Counted from the stretch's first letter, positions 36,701 to 45,899 are shown. The stretch: DNA of 64,000 bases from Ignavibacteria bacterium (GCA_025612245.1 JAAXKQ010000007.1:62001-126000), one strand, 5' to 3'. Made by a program: numbers and translations. The notes: generated from the letters alone by a model not told the origin.

Positions 36701-38311
36701 TGCAAGGCCGTCGCCCACCAGGAAAGTCCTCTTAAAGCCCGGAATGTTATCGAACATCTTTTCAATGGGGCGGGGAGCAATTGTCTGCCCCTTGTTATTC
36801 TTATAAATGTCCTTTATGCGGTCAACTATGTGATAGTGCCCGTTTTTATCGACCTTGAACAGGTCGCCCGTGGGCATCCAGCCCTGGTTTTTCTCCTTTA
36901 TGTCGTCATCCAGGTACTTTGCAACGTAGTGGCCTTTTATCTCCAGCTCACCTTTTGCGCTCAGGCGCATCTCAATGCCGGGCAGGGGAATGCCGACAGA
37001 ATTTTTTACGTACTGTCCAGGAGGCGTCATGCAGATTCCCCCGGTGGCCTCTGTCATGCCGAACCCGCTACAGAGCTCAACCTCGTGGTCGTGGAAAAAC
37101 TGGAACACCTTCGGGTCCAGGTAGCCCGCAGCCGAAAGGCCCCAGCGCAGGTTTTTACCCGTAAGCTCCTTAAAGAGCCTCTTGTCAACAGATTTAGCCG
37201 ACTGGTGGAGGAATTTATCCCTTATCTGCACAAGCCTGAGCGGTATGCTGATAATGCCCGTAGGGTTTACTTTCTGCATCAGGCTTAATAGCGTTTCAAT
37301 GGAAGGATTTCCCGCAAAGACGTACGTCCCTCCCCAGAAAATCATCCCCATCATCTCCAGATATCTGCCAAAAGTGTGGAAAAGGGGAAGGTAGCAGAGA
37401 AGAACTTCTTTTTCACCTACTTCGGGCAGTGCCGCTGCGCGCGCAAAGCGCTTTGTAATGAGGTTATACATGGTAAAAACAACGCCTTTGGCCATGCCGG
37501 TGCTGCCCGATGTAAAAAGAACCGTTGCAGCATCGTGAAGCGAAAGCCTTTTTCTGACTGAAAGTATGTTCTCAATCCTCGCCGGGTCAAGCTCGGAGAT
37601 TAGCTTTTCCATTATGTAAACGCCTGGAACGGGCTCTATCCTGTCGTAGCCGGTATAAATAATCTTAAACGGATGCCCGAGCTTCTCTCTTACCCTTAAG
37701 AGCAGGTTGAGCCTTGTTTCGGAATCCGTAACGGCAAGGTTTATGTTCGTCCTGCTGAAGATGTCCGTAACCGTATCCGAGCTGAAGTGTATATTTAACG
37801 GGGCGTCAAATATGTCGTAAAGCAGGCACGCAATGTCGCAGCTCGCGCTTTCGAGCGTGTTTTCAGAGAAAATTGCCACCCTGGGCTTAGCCTCGGCGGC
37901 TTCATAGAATACAGAGGCAATCTGGCGCGCTCTTTTCTGCACCCACCTGTAGCTGAATTCGGCAAGCTTGTTGTCTTCGGTTACGGAAAAGAGAATTCTT
38001 TCCGGGTGAGCTTCCACCCTCTGGTCAAAAAGTGCCTTCAGGTTATAATCCGATATGTTTATCGCTTCAAAAGCCGTATCGGCCCACCTGTAGCGCAAGG
38101 CCGTGTCACCCAGGCTCCTTAAGAACGCCGTGCGGCGCGTCAGGTCGAGGTATTTGTGCCAGAAGCTTTCTCCGGCATCGGTTCTCACGGGTAAGGCAAG
38201 TATCTCTTCGGCCAGGCTTAAGACCCTGCAGGCCGAGGATTTGTCTAGTTCCTGCTTGTTTTTCCACTTTTCAAGTTCAGAATGTAAGTCGTTAATTATT
38301 CCGTTATACAT
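33731..38311 (-). CDS. 1526-residue fusion: acyl-AMP ligase, large unknown domain, GNAT acetyltransferase
   Basis: The N-terminal adenylation domain (about 90-620) shows the P-loop LFTSGSTGMAKG at 265-276, GFGMTEATGG at 416-425, PTGDL at 480-484 and VDRIKDIYKNNKG near 496-508, so it activates a carboxylic acid, probably a fatty acid, as acyl-AMP. In the A10-like region, GELTSKGSMRRK at 597-608, the usual catalytic lysine position aligns with Ser604, although Lys602 and Lys608 are near. Residues about 620-1380 match no domain I recognise and contain helix-rich and mixed parts. The C-terminus (about 1380-1526) is a GNAT fold, with the acetyl-CoA motif FRGRGIGSVLLED. No ACP or CoA-transferase lies next to it. 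The substrate and the acetyl acceptor are unknown. Confidence 0.75.
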   Translation of the reverse strand: MYNGIINDLHSELEKWKNKQELDKSSACRVLSLAEEILALPVRTDAGESFWHKYLDLTRRTAFLRSLGDTALRYRWADTAFEAINISDYNLKALFDQRVEAHPERILFSVTEDNKLAEFSYRWVQKRARQIASVFYEAAEAKPRVAIFSENTLESASCDIACLLYDIFDAPLNIHFSSDTVTDIFSRTNINLAVTDSETRLNLLLRVREKLGHPFKIIYTGYDRIEPVPGVYIMEKLISELDPARIENILSVRKRLSLHDAATVLFTSGSTGMAKGVVFTMYNLITKRFARAAALPEVGEKEVLLCYLPLFHTFGRYLEMMGMIFWGGTYVFAGNPSIETLLSLMQKVNPTGIISIPLRLVQIRDKFLHQSAKSVDKRLFKELTGKNLRWGLSAAGYLDPKVFQFFHDHEVELCSGFGMTEATGGICMTPPGQYVKNSVGIPLPGIEMRLSAKGELEIKGHYVAKYLDDDIKEKNQGWMPTGDLFKVDKNGHYHIVDRIKDIYKNNKGQTIAPRPIEKMFDNIPGFKRTFLVGDGLAYNTLLIVPDNTDAILQKAVSKKKQTDYFRPIIASANRELAPYERIVDFAILSRDFEEQRGELTSKGSMRRKAIEASFAAEIARMYKYPNVDFKIDSLKVVIPRWVIRDLGITEYDIKSQHDGLFNRQNNTRITIKFNAKTERVQIGDFEYVVWGQQVDLGTFIRQPMLWTGNISLINFALCKDGWDTPHEKISPQVFLASSLSRLHGGKLPLISNKIPEAKLKELNEVAVTSIYGRGSAALEAVTRMEKSLHTESHRVAYLIRRRLEALALHPDFEVRSYAYKILLFDEPWLDYSKYLPAFINSGLPFINKKSIEQISQADFERGRLEALRQRLESYRTTLDWNSSGVMVTQFKRILELLVNFARHNRNSYGAVREELVSWILHKKEPQLSSYAQELFNKLSSWFESTFELTAFEMEKENWNERVVFQEDFTAEERNRIEKVLFCSTFLKESLLLIFEEDKFNLKHIPNEGIWISRILSPHNSFLYRISINTIYDKHYDLMLLIKDDITRTAVRETIYWMIKISGYPGTSSVMPKFGNFRSQMGAASLAYVNDLTVWDKIRDYSSVKTTQRSLKTEYRWKALFVRAFTAFLKAWQNSGYALTPGSITPTNVVVPEADLKLNSRILSLSGWQPYSNTLCIIHPFIKNFYLQTIGNYPWNKDTIKIEWMFDAAVEAFTKKRALKYLEALKNDVVNSPMRYEEFDLKDAIDRYLEKRKTEPYENLALLGAVERYNEWISQNPGSTSEAREQFIRKLYSLYQLNHFPAITRYMFYQKTYFADADENVKESFRNLIRVMFEQPEVHATRLIELSELQDALTSYEDRQVFSKLVFPEVSKRLQMELIPIGEDERKSVIVKTLVSDRRNVAHVVRQALSPFEVGNLNRLFILDDYPVNITSEDHFLILTDNEEQESVNGGICYKILDSNVVHLEGIVVAAPFRGRGIGSVLLEDFCNRLMAEGIQVVTTHFYLTSFFSKHMFRVDSRWGGLVRFLA

Positions 38312-38608
38312 AAGTTTCCGTTTATATTTAATCCCAGATCGTAATTATATGCGTCTCTTTGTGTGTATGTGTGTGCAGGAGACTGCCTTTAATATCTTCA
38401 GCTAAAATTATAATATGGCTAAAATGACAAAAGAGCAATCAATCCGGTGTAAAAATAATTATGATTATATGTCTGCTCCTCTTATCTTTGCATTACGAAA
38501 ATATGCGATAATCAAAAATAAATAAATCAGGCTTTAAATTAAGGGAAAATCTTTCTTCCCCTTCGTGGTTTCCCTTGTCTTATTTTTCCTTTAACTATTT
38601 TCTTTTTT
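38312..38608. other. Divergent intergenic region without genes
   Basis: About 297 A/T-rich bases between the ligase/GNAT gene and the divergent membrane acyltransferase gene. Apart from a short GTGTGTATGTGTGTG run near 38360-38374 I see no conserved structure. It should hold both promoters. Confidence 0.5.
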
Positions 38609-39748
38609 ATGGACGCGACAAAAAAACGTTTTGCCTTTATTGATCTTTACAGGGGCTGGGCTCTTTTATTCATGATCGAGACCCACATCTTTAACGCCAT
38701 GCTGCAGCCGGAGTTAAGCACCAGTGCGTGGTTTAAGTATCTTACCTTTATAAACGGGCTTGTTGCGCCCTCGTTTTTGTTTATTTCGGGCTTTGCCTTT
38801 ACAATTGCGAGCCAGAGAAAGCTCGATGCCTTCAGAGAGTATAAGTTCGATTTCTGGCGGCAGCTGGGAAGAATTGCCTTGATCTGGCTCATTGGCTATT
38901 CGCTCAGGCTTCCTTACCTTTCGATCCAGAAGATGCTCCATAAGGCCAGCCCCGAGGAGATACTCCCTTTCTTAAGCGTGGACGTGCTGCACTGCATTGC
39001 TTTCGGCCTGCTCCTGATGTTCATACTCAGGCTTTTTATTAAAAGTGACGTTATTTATAACTCCATACTCGTTGCCGTTACGTTCATCTCCTTTATGTTT
39101 GCCCCGCTGGTCTATAAAATTGACTTCACGCAGTATATGCCGCTGCCTTTGGCAAACTATTTTAACGAACAGCACGGATCACTTTTCCCTTTGTTCCCGT
39201 GGCTCGGCTTTATGCTCTCAGGCTCGGTTATAAGCTACTTCTATATGCTCTTTAAGAACCGGAACGAGGAGGCAAAATTCCTGAAAGTTGCGCTTGGAAG
39301 CGGTATAGCCTGTATGCTGGTAGGAGCATTTGTCCTGTGGTTCCCGCTCGATATGCTGGACTATATAAGCAAAATTGTGCCTAACCAGTTCTTCTTCCTC
39401 ATGCGACTTGGAATTGTTCTGGTCCTGCTCATCTCCTTAAGGTATTATGAAATTTCAAGGGATACAAAAAAATCCTTTGTACTCGAAGTAGGACGCGAGT
39501 CCCTCCTGGTTTACTGGCTGCACCTGCAGGTAATCTACAGGAAACTCTGGCAGGGTACAACCCTTTATTCAATTGTCGGGCAGCGCTTCGACTTCCTGCA
39601 GTGCATTCTGGCTTCAATTGCGCTTGCGGGACTCATGGTTTTATCTGCAATGCTGTGGACACGAATTAAAAAACGCTATAAGCTTTTTTCGCAAATTGCT
39701 ACCGTTGCCATGGTTTCAATTGTAATTATTGTGTTCTTTTTGAAATAG
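38609..39748 (+). CDS. HGSNAT/DUF1624-type membrane acyltransferase-like protein
   Basis: 379 residues with about ten hydrophobic segments. The N-terminus KRFAFIDLYRGWALLFMIETHIF matches the RFxFxDxxRG opening of the heparan-alpha-glucosaminide N-acetyltransferase/DUF1624 group, and SFLFISGFAFTIASQRK continues the pattern. Such proteins move acyl groups across the membrane onto glycans. Acceptor unknown. The catalytic His of HGSNAT-type enzymes may be the His in METHIF. There is no coupled partner gene nearby. Confidence 0.7.
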   Translation: MDATKKRFAFIDLYRGWALLFMIETHIFNAMLQPELSTSAWFKYLTFINGLVAPSFLFISGFAFTIASQRKLDAFREYKFDFWRQLGRIALIWLIGYSLRLPYLSIQKMLHKASPEEILPFLSVDVLHCIAFGLLLMFILRLFIKSDVIYNSILVAVTFISFMFAPLVYKIDFTQYMPLPLANYFNEQHGSLFPLFPWLGFMLSGSVISYFYMLFKNRNEEAKFLKVALGSGIACMLVGAFVLWFPLDMLDYISKIVPNQFFFLMRLGIVLVLLISLRYYEISRDTKKSFVLEVGRESLLVYWLHLQVIYRKLWQGTTLYSIVGQRFDFLQCILASIALAGLMVLSAMLWTRIKKRYKLFSQIATVAMVSIVIIVFFLK

Positions 39749-39793
39749 GGGCAAGGCTTCTAAAGCCCACGGGGGGCGCCTTCCTCAAAGAAA

Positions 39794-41761
39794 TCATTTT
39801 GCTGCCGCCAGGCTGTAATTTAATTCCAGGCGGTCCTGCTCACGCGTTCCGGGAGCATTATTTATTTCAAAAAGAACGTCCTTAATCAGGCACAGGCCTT
39901 CAGAGCCTTCCCGGCAGTAGTAAACCACCATCTCGGAATAAAGTTTTGCCGCAGTGCCGTCGAGACCCGTAAGCTCTATTTCCATTTCCGGGGAAGTGAT
40001 GTTCTTCTCAATATTTACCTTTCCGTCCTCGGAAAATATCCTGAGCTTACTCGGGGCTTCGTGGTTCAAGCCGTAGTTTGCGGCAAATGAAAGCTTAAGT
40101 ACCAGCTTCCTGAGCTTTGAAAGGTTAACCCCGTCAAGAACTTCCTTGTCGCCCTTAAATTCCTTTGCGTTAAATGTAACGGCCTTTCTTAGCTTCTCAA
40201 TTCCCTTGAGCTGAAGCGTCGATACACTGCCCGTAGTGAGGTCTATTATCCTTATAAGGTCGTTATTGGTGTCGGAAACATAAAGCCTGCCCTTTGCATA
40301 GGAGATGCCGCCGGGTTCATTAAACCTGGCCTTTGCTGGCTCGCCATCCTCCATGCCTTCCTTACCCGTTCCGGCAAGCGTCCGGCTGGTGTTTTCAATG
40401 GGGTCAACAATTTTTATTTTATTATTATATGTGTCTGCTACATAAAGCTTCCCGTCATGGTACAAAATGCCAAGCGGGTGCTGCAGCCTCGCTTTTTTTG
40501 AATTGCCGTCTATGTCGCCAAATTCAAAAAGCCCTTGCCCCACAATTGTTGAAACCCTTCCGTTTATGGGGTCGAAATCGGCACTCCTTATAGAGCTCAC
40601 CTCGCTGTCGGCAAAGTAAAGCTTATTACTGCTGGCTGTAATTCCGCTGGGCTGCGAAAGCAGTGCGGACTTTAAGGCGCCGTCAAGAATGTTCTCATAT
40701 CCCGTGCCCGCATGAATTCTGATTGAGTTACTGGCTAAATCAATGGCCCATATCTGGTGCTGTCCTGCCATTGCAATGTAGAGCGTGCCGTTGTGTACGG
40801 CAAGATCCCAGGGTGAATTAAGCCCCGTAGACCTGGCATCCCCGTGGGGATTTCTTTCATAGACCTGTTTACCTGTGCCTGCAATTGTTGCCACAGTCCT
40901 CGTCTTAAGGTCGGCCTTTCGTATGAGGTGGTTTTCCGTATCGGCTATATAAAGTGCCTCACCCTGAAGCGCCAGCCCCTGCGGATGGAAAAATGAAGCT
41001 TCTTCAAACTTCCCGTCGGCTTGTCCCGCCTTTCCGGAACCAATGACGTCCATTATGTTCCCTTCGAGGTCCGAAACAATTACCCTGTCGTGGTTGGAAT
41101 CCGTAATAAAAAGCCTTCCCGAGGCTTCGTCTGCAAGTACCTTGCCCGGAAAGCTGAGTAATGATTCGGGCTTCTTATATTTCTCAAGGCTTAGCTTTAT
41201 GTGAGTCCTGTTAATGGAAGATTCGTTCAGCTTTACAAGGTTGGCTATAACGCTGTCCAGGCTTTCAAAGACGCCTTCACCCGAGTGGTGCCCTACGACG
41301 TCACCGCGCGGATCGATAAGTACAACCGTAGGCCACGCGTTTGCCCCATAGCTCGTCCAGATCTTAAAATCCCTGTCGTTTACTACCGGGTGTTCAATAT
41401 CATATCTCAGTATTGCCTGGCGTATGTTGCCGGTCTCCTGCTCGGTGAGGAATTTTGCCGAATGGACTCCAACTACCACTAGCTCGTCCGGATATTTTGC
41501 TTCAAGCTTTTTGAGGTCGGGTATGATGTGCATGCAGTTAATGCAGCAGAAGGTCCAGAAATCCAGAAGTACAATTTTCCCCTTCAGTTCGGAAAGCCTT
41601 ACCGGCTTGTCTACGTTAAGCCAGTCGAGCCCTTCGGGAAATTCAGGTGCATCCCCGTGCGTGTACCTGTTAGCCATAGCATTGCTCCCTTTATAACTTT
41701 TGTCTGCGCAGCCCGGTAGATTAAACATAAGCAGAACAACTAATGCCGCAAAATATTTCAT
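39794..41761 (-). CDS. NHLRC2-like thioredoxin/NHL-repeat lipoprotein
   Basis: 655 residues. The signal peptide ends at LPGC with Cys18 as lipid anchor, so the protein sits on the periplasmic side. The thioredoxin domain carries the active-site-like WTFCCINC at about 69-76 and then an NHL-repeat propeller, with repeats such as LYIADTENHLIRKAD, LYVADTYNNKIKIVD and LYVSDTNNDLIRIID. The same order of domains is found in NHLRC2. The start at ATG 41761 has AAAAGG upstream; a longer frame to 41788 exists. A role in thiol-disulphide handling in the envelope is inferred. Confidence 0.85.
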   Translation of the reverse strand: MKYFAALVVLLMFNLPGCADKSYKGSNAMANRYTHGDAPEFPEGLDWLNVDKPVRLSELKGKIVLLDFWTFCCINCMHIIPDLKKLEAKYPDELVVVGVHSAKFLTEQETGNIRQAILRYDIEHPVVNDRDFKIWTSYGANAWPTVVLIDPRGDVVGHHSGEGVFESLDSVIANLVKLNESSINRTHIKLSLEKYKKPESLLSFPGKVLADEASGRLFITDSNHDRVIVSDLEGNIMDVIGSGKAGQADGKFEEASFFHPQGLALQGEALYIADTENHLIRKADLKTRTVATIAGTGKQVYERNPHGDARSTGLNSPWDLAVHNGTLYIAMAGQHQIWAIDLASNSIRIHAGTGYENILDGALKSALLSQPSGITASSNKLYFADSEVSSIRSADFDPINGRVSTIVGQGLFEFGDIDGNSKKARLQHPLGILYHDGKLYVADTYNNKIKIVDPIENTSRTLAGTGKEGMEDGEPAKARFNEPGGISYAKGRLYVSDTNNDLIRIIDLTTGSVSTLQLKGIEKLRKAVTFNAKEFKGDKEVLDGVNLSKLRKLVLKLSFAANYGLNHEAPSKLRIFSEDGKVNIEKNITSPEMEIELTGLDGTAAKLYSEMVVYYCREGSEGLCLIKDVLFEINNAPGTREQDRLELNYSLAAAK

Positions 41762-41918
41762 ATTTATGCCTTTTCTTGTTCCTGCCATATACCTTATATT
41801 TTAACACATGGGCAGGTGATTTAGTTTCTCTCTCTCTCTTTGCGGGGAGGTTATGGTCTGCTTCTTCTAAAATGGGCGGGGGACTTCCTTCAAAAGACCG
41901 GTAGGGGAGGAAATGCGC

Positions 41919-42881
41919 TTAATGTGAGCTGCTTTTCAGGCAGGAGAGACTTTTGCATGCCAGGTCGTACTCTTCAATGAGCTCTCTAAAAAGGGTCCTT
42001 ACGTCGGGTATATCCTTAATTATCCCCGCACCCTGCCCGGCTTCCATCATCCCGTTATCCCTGTCGCCTTCAAATATGCCGAGGCGTTCGCGTTTTCTGC
42101 CCAGCAATTCTTTGAGCTCTCCGGCACCGGCACCGGAGGCTTCAGCTGATTGCACCTGGTCTGTATACTGGTTTTTAAGCGTTCTTACGAGTCCGATTTT
42201 TTTTAAGATGAGGACGGTATCGTTATCCTTTGCCTCGCAGACGCGCTTTTTATATTCTGCGTGCGCTGAGGACTCCTCGGTTACGGCAAAGCGGGTTCCA
42301 AGCTGAACCCCTTCGGCGCCAAGTGCCATTGCAGCCAGTATGCCCTTTCCATTGACAATTCCGCCTGCAGCCATAACAGGAATTTGAAGTTCACCTTTAA
42401 GCTGCGGAATAAGCGTCAGCGTCGTCAGTTCATCATGTCCGTCGTGCCCTCCGGCTTCAACTCCTTCCCCCACAACGGCATCGCATCCCGCGCTTTCGGC
42501 CTTGAGGGCAAACTTGACTGAGGGCACTACGTGCGTAACCGTAATCCCGCTTTTTTTAAGCTCGTCTATGAATTTCCCCGGGTGCCCGGCCGAAGTGAAT
42601 ACAATTTTTACACCTTCTTCAATAACCGTCCTTATCAGTTCCGAGGCATCTTCACGCAAAAGGGGAATGTTGACTCCGAAGGGCCCGGAGGTTGCAGCCC
42701 GGCATTTCTTTATGTGCTCTCTTAAAAGCTCCGGCTTCATGGAGCCTGCACCTATCAGGCCGAGGCCCCCGCAGTTCGATACGGCTGAAACAAGCCTCCA
42801 GCCGGAAACCCAGACCATCCCGGCCTGTATGATGGGGTAGCGGATATTGAAGAGTTCTGTAATTCTGTTTTGAATTTCCAT
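41919..42881 (-). CDS. Nitronate monooxygenase / FabK-like flavoprotein
   Basis: 320 residues, FMN-binding TIM barrel. Markers are YPIIQAGMVWVSGWRLVSAV at the N-terminus, AVVGEGVEAGGHDG for the flavin phosphate loop, PVMAAGGIVNGKGI and GAEGVQLGTRF. The GHDG loop and the size fit class I nitronate monooxygenases and the related enoyl-ACP reductase FabK; the two cannot be separated here with certainty. ATG at 42881 is used, with a TTG at 42896 as the alternative start. Confidence 0.8.
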   Translation of the reverse strand: MEIQNRITELFNIRYPIIQAGMVWVSGWRLVSAVSNCGGLGLIGAGSMKPELLREHIKKCRAATSGPFGVNIPLLREDASELIRTVIEEGVKIVFTSAGHPGKFIDELKKSGITVTHVVPSVKFALKAESAGCDAVVGEGVEAGGHDGHDELTTLTLIPQLKGELQIPVMAAGGIVNGKGILAAMALGAEGVQLGTRFAVTEESSAHAEYKKRVCEAKDNDTVLILKKIGLVRTLKNQYTDQVQSAEASGAGAGELKELLGRKRERLGIFEGDRDNGMMEAGQGAGIIKDIPDVRTLFRELIEEYDLACKSLSCLKSSSH

Positions 42882-42962
42882 GGCTTTAAATAACAAATCC
42901 TGAACAAATTCACGCGAATTAAACTTTGTTCAGGATAACTTTAGCTAACGCGGTAACCTTTA

Positions 42963-43397
42963 TCAGAGCGCACGGGCAATCTGCGATTCCCTTTTTTCAA
43001 GCTTTATTTGCGTTTCCGCCACTTCTTTATTCAGGAAGCTGATCTTTTCTTCTCCCTTTGAAATTACTTCCTGTAGCTTCGAAATCTCTTTCCTGCAGTC
43101 TTTGTCGACGAGTGCCAGGCTCTTGAGCTCGCACTTACAACCTCCCAGGTACTTTGCATAAATCTCAAGCTTCGACTGCAGGTTTTGACGGAACTTTGCA
43201 TCTTCCAGGCTTTCTCCTGCGCTGGAGGCAACCTGCTGAACAAAAACAGAAAGCGTGTCGTTAATTTTATCGATCCGGGCTATGGCCTTTGTAATGCTTT
43301 CTTCAGCCCTGGTTTTCTCCTTACGTGCAGCCTCTTCCTTTCTGCCGCAGCCCGGTAAGATGAGAAAGACGGCCAGAATTAAAATAACATACTTCAT
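42963..43397 (-). CDS. Small coiled-coil lipoprotein
   Basis: 144 residues with a lipobox LPGC (Cys17) after a hydrophobic run, then a Lys/Glu-rich helical chain with heptad character throughout. Residues about 85-105 have a short Cys-containing stretch (GGCKCELK and DKDC). Unknown family. It lies upstream of the flavoprotein gene on the same strand with an 81-base gap. Confidence 0.65.
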   Translation of the reverse strand: MKYVILILAVFLILPGCGRKEEAARKEKTRAEESITKAIARIDKINDTLSVFVQQVASSAGESLEDAKFRQNLQSKLEIYAKYLGGCKCELKSLALVDKDCRKEISKLQEVISKGEEKISFLNKEVAETQIKLEKRESQIARAL

Positions 43398-43663
43398 AAA
43401 TCCCTCCTCGTTACATGGGCAAACGTGCCAAGGTTAACCTTCACCGGAAACAAAGCATCGTTCTACATCTGCATTAAGCTGCTCTGAAAAACATACTGAA
43501 TGGAGGATCAATTTCTGAGTAACACATAAATGTATATTTATTTGGTGCTATTTGCAAGTATGGTAATCACAAGGCCCCTGAATGCTGCTTTTTATAAAAT
43601 AATTATTGAGAGCCGCCAGAAGTGGTTTTTTAGAAAGCTTAGGCCTCCTGATTTGTTATAACT

Positions 43664-45031
43664 TTATCTTATGGTTCTTTGTCCCAAATAGAGAATTGCC
43701 TCACTTCCCGTACTCCCGACGGCACAAATGGTATTTCCCTTCATGTCCATGCCGTAGAAGTTCCCGTAAAACATTGCAACCTCACTTCCCATGTAGTTCT
43801 TCCAGGTCTTCCCGTTGAAGTGGCATATCTCCCCGAATCCCCCGGCTATGGCAAAGTCGTTGCTTGCATTCCCTGAAATTGTGTGGGTGTAGTACCTCGT
43901 AACTTCATCGTACTTGTCATCCCATGAAAAGGGGTTTATTCCCCGGTTAAGAGTAAAGATCCCGTCTCCACCCAAGAAGATTTTATTTACCCCCAGGAAC
44001 CATATAGACTCAAAGTTCCATCTTAAGCCATTAATTGGGAGCTCAGTTACCCTGTCGTTCTTTATCCGGAGTACTCTGGGAGTGGCAAACATGTCCAGGT
44101 TAGCAGCCACACAGATGACCACCTCTTCACCCGTAATGGGGTCGGTACTTCCCCACACATCCTGGATATCCAGGTCTGTGCCGCTTTCAATCTTCTTCCA
44201 CTTCTTCCCGTCAAAATGGGCTATTGCTCCTTTTCGTCCAACGGCATAGATGTTCTCTGAGGAACTGCCCCAGAGTTTTCTTATCTCATGGTCTTTCTCC
44301 AGGATGATCGTAGTGGAATCAAAGTTACCGGAGAAATCAACGATCCAGTAGCACTTTGTCACTTTCTTCCCGTCGAAGTGGATTACGCCGCCATTTGCAA
44401 ACCAGATGTCATTGCCTGAAAAGGCGAGAACATCCATAGGAGTGAGAAAAGTAGTGTAGTGCGACACGTATGCCGGGAGCTTTACCTGCTTCCACTCCTT
44501 CCCGTCCCAGTGTACCGCTCCAACTGGCTCATAGTCGTCTTTGCCTTCAGGGAGGTTTGAATACATATCTCCCACTGCCCAGATGTCATTGTCGTTAATG
44601 ATTGCCACATCCCAAAGCCCGCTGGTACGGTTTGATACGGAGAAGCTCCTGAAATGAAAGTCATGGCTCGTCGTATCCATTGTGGTCAGTCTTACTTCTT
44701 CTGAAGGGAAAAGGCCCTTAATGGCTCTGTAGGTATACTGCCTTCCCGGGCTGAGTGAGTCTTCACAGATGAGAGTGTCCTTTCCCTGAAGACGGAAGGA
44801 AAGAATGGTTGAACCGTCACGCTGAAGTGTTATTGTCTGCCAGGGGTTTACGGGTTCAGACCTGAGCCTGATCCAGGCCTCTGTAGAGGAGACTTCTTCA
44901 ACACTAACTGAGAAGGAACCGTAAGGCTTGAGATTTCCCGGTTCATTTACACTGCAGCCCTGGGCTAAGGCTAAAAGGAAAATGAGGATGAACTTACAGT
45001 GCCTTCTGAAGAAACCAGCTGAACTATTCAT
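43664..45031 (-). CDS. Lipoprotein with beta-propeller-like repeats (paralogue of 806-2185)
   Basis: 455 residues. A hydrophobic segment ending in LAQGC (Cys26) is followed by the same domain order as the gene at 806-2185. Shared strings include TMDTTSHDF, the ND(N)DIWAVGD motif and AHFDGKKWKKIESGTDL for ALRHFNGNKWELIESGTNL. The repeated NxxIWF-HFDGK units look like propeller blades. The two copies sit about 42 kb apart on opposite strands, so they look like an old duplication and not a recent one. Function unknown. Confidence 0.75.
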   Translation of the reverse strand: MNSSAGFFRRHCKFILIFLLALAQGCSVNEPGNLKPYGSFSVSVEEVSSTEAWIRLRSEPVNPWQTITLQRDGSTILSFRLQGKDTLICEDSLSPGRQYTYRAIKGLFPSEEVRLTTMDTTSHDFHFRSFSVSNRTSGLWDVAIINDNDIWAVGDMYSNLPEGKDDYEPVGAVHWDGKEWKQVKLPAYVSHYTTFLTPMDVLAFSGNDIWFANGGVIHFDGKKVTKCYWIVDFSGNFDSTTIILEKDHEIRKLWGSSSENIYAVGRKGAIAHFDGKKWKKIESGTDLDIQDVWGSTDPITGEEVVICVAANLDMFATPRVLRIKNDRVTELPINGLRWNFESIWFLGVNKIFLGGDGIFTLNRGINPFSWDDKYDEVTRYYTHTISGNASNDFAIAGGFGEICHFNGKTWKNYMGSEVAMFYGNFYGMDMKGNTICAVGSTGSEAILYLGQRTIR

Positions 45032-45114
45032 TACGGAAACCTCCTTTTTCTTTAAGTACAGGGTCCGATTAACTGAACAGCCGGGCTTGGGCTTCCGGTT
45101 TGGAATTAAAAAAC

Positions 45115-45777
45115 TTAATCTACCATATAAAGGAAATTGGGCAGCTTAACTTTTATTCCCGTATACTGTCCCTTGAGGTCGCTCCACTGGTCGCCCACGC
45201 AGCCTTCAATCTTGTAGCCCATATCGGAAAGAACAATCCGCTCTATATTCTTGAAGTTTTCTGCCGGGGCATCCGACATTTTTCCGGAACGCACAATAAG
45301 AGTATCGAAAGTGGTAAAGCCCGCCTCTTTCAGGTTTTTATACGTGGCTTCATACTGCGCAAGCGTTCTTCCGGTAAGAAATATTATGTGGAACTTTCTT
45401 GCCACCAGGTAATTGTAAAGATTCCTGACCTCTTCAATTGCAGGCGCCTTTGCCTCCAGTATCCACTGGTTCCAGATGTCGGGCACAAACCCGAAATCCA
45501 GCTTTTTAATCGCAGGGTAATTTGAAAGTACCGTCTCGTCGACGTCAAAGACTACGGCGGAACTGTCATGAACTTCCACCTTTTCAAAGTCATCCATGGC
45601 TTCTGAAACTACTTCCTGAAGTTCCTTGTCATACCGGCCCGAATCATAATATAGCCTCACCTCGCTCTTTGCGGTCTCCAGGTTCTCAAGCCCGGGGCCG
45701 GAGGAGCATCCGGCAAGAAATGCCGCAAATATTATGGCTGGCAGATAACTGATTGTACGGACATTAAAATAGTTCAT
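45115..45777 (-). CDS. HAD-superfamily acid phosphatase, lipoprotein
   Basis: 220 residues. Lipobox FLAGC (Cys24), then the HAD nucleophile motif VFDVDETVLS with Asp78 and Asp80, the second motif FLTGR and a terminal GDQWSDLKGQ. This matches the outer-membrane lipoprotein e(P4)/class C acid phosphatase family that dephosphorylates nucleotides, NMN or haem-linked substrates at the cell surface. The start at ATG 45777 has GGGATT upstream and replaces a longer frame starting at 45801. Confidence 0.85.
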   Translation of the reverse strand: MNYFNVRTISYLPAIIFAAFLAGCSSGPGLENLETAKSEVRLYYDSGRYDKELQEVVSEAMDDFEKVEVHDSSAVVFDVDETVLSNYPAIKKLDFGFVPDIWNQWILEAKAPAIEEVRNLYNYLVARKFHIIFLTGRTLAQYEATYKNLKEAGFTTFDTLIVRSGKMSDAPAENFKNIERIVLSDMGYKIEGCVGDQWSDLKGQYTGIKVKLPNFLYMVD

Positions 45778-45840
45778 AATAAATCCCAAATCAGAAAACA
45801 TTTTTTAAAGGAACTAAAGTTATGAAACTTTTTAAAGAAT

Positions 45841-45880
45841 AAAAAACGGGCAGGCTTCCCTAAAAAGACGCCTTGCCCGC
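45841..45880 (-). terminator. Terminator of hslU
   Basis: Read on the minus strand, CGGGCAAGGC pairs with GCCTGCCCG (one bulge), followed by TTTTTTATTC. It lies 20 bases after the hslU stop. Confidence 0.8.
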
Positions 45881-45899
45881 ATAATAAGTTTATAATATG

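Noticed and set aside
38415-38525. Short 36-codon frame starting MAKMTKEQS
   Set aside because: No ribosome site precedes its ATG and it lies in a divergent promoter region.
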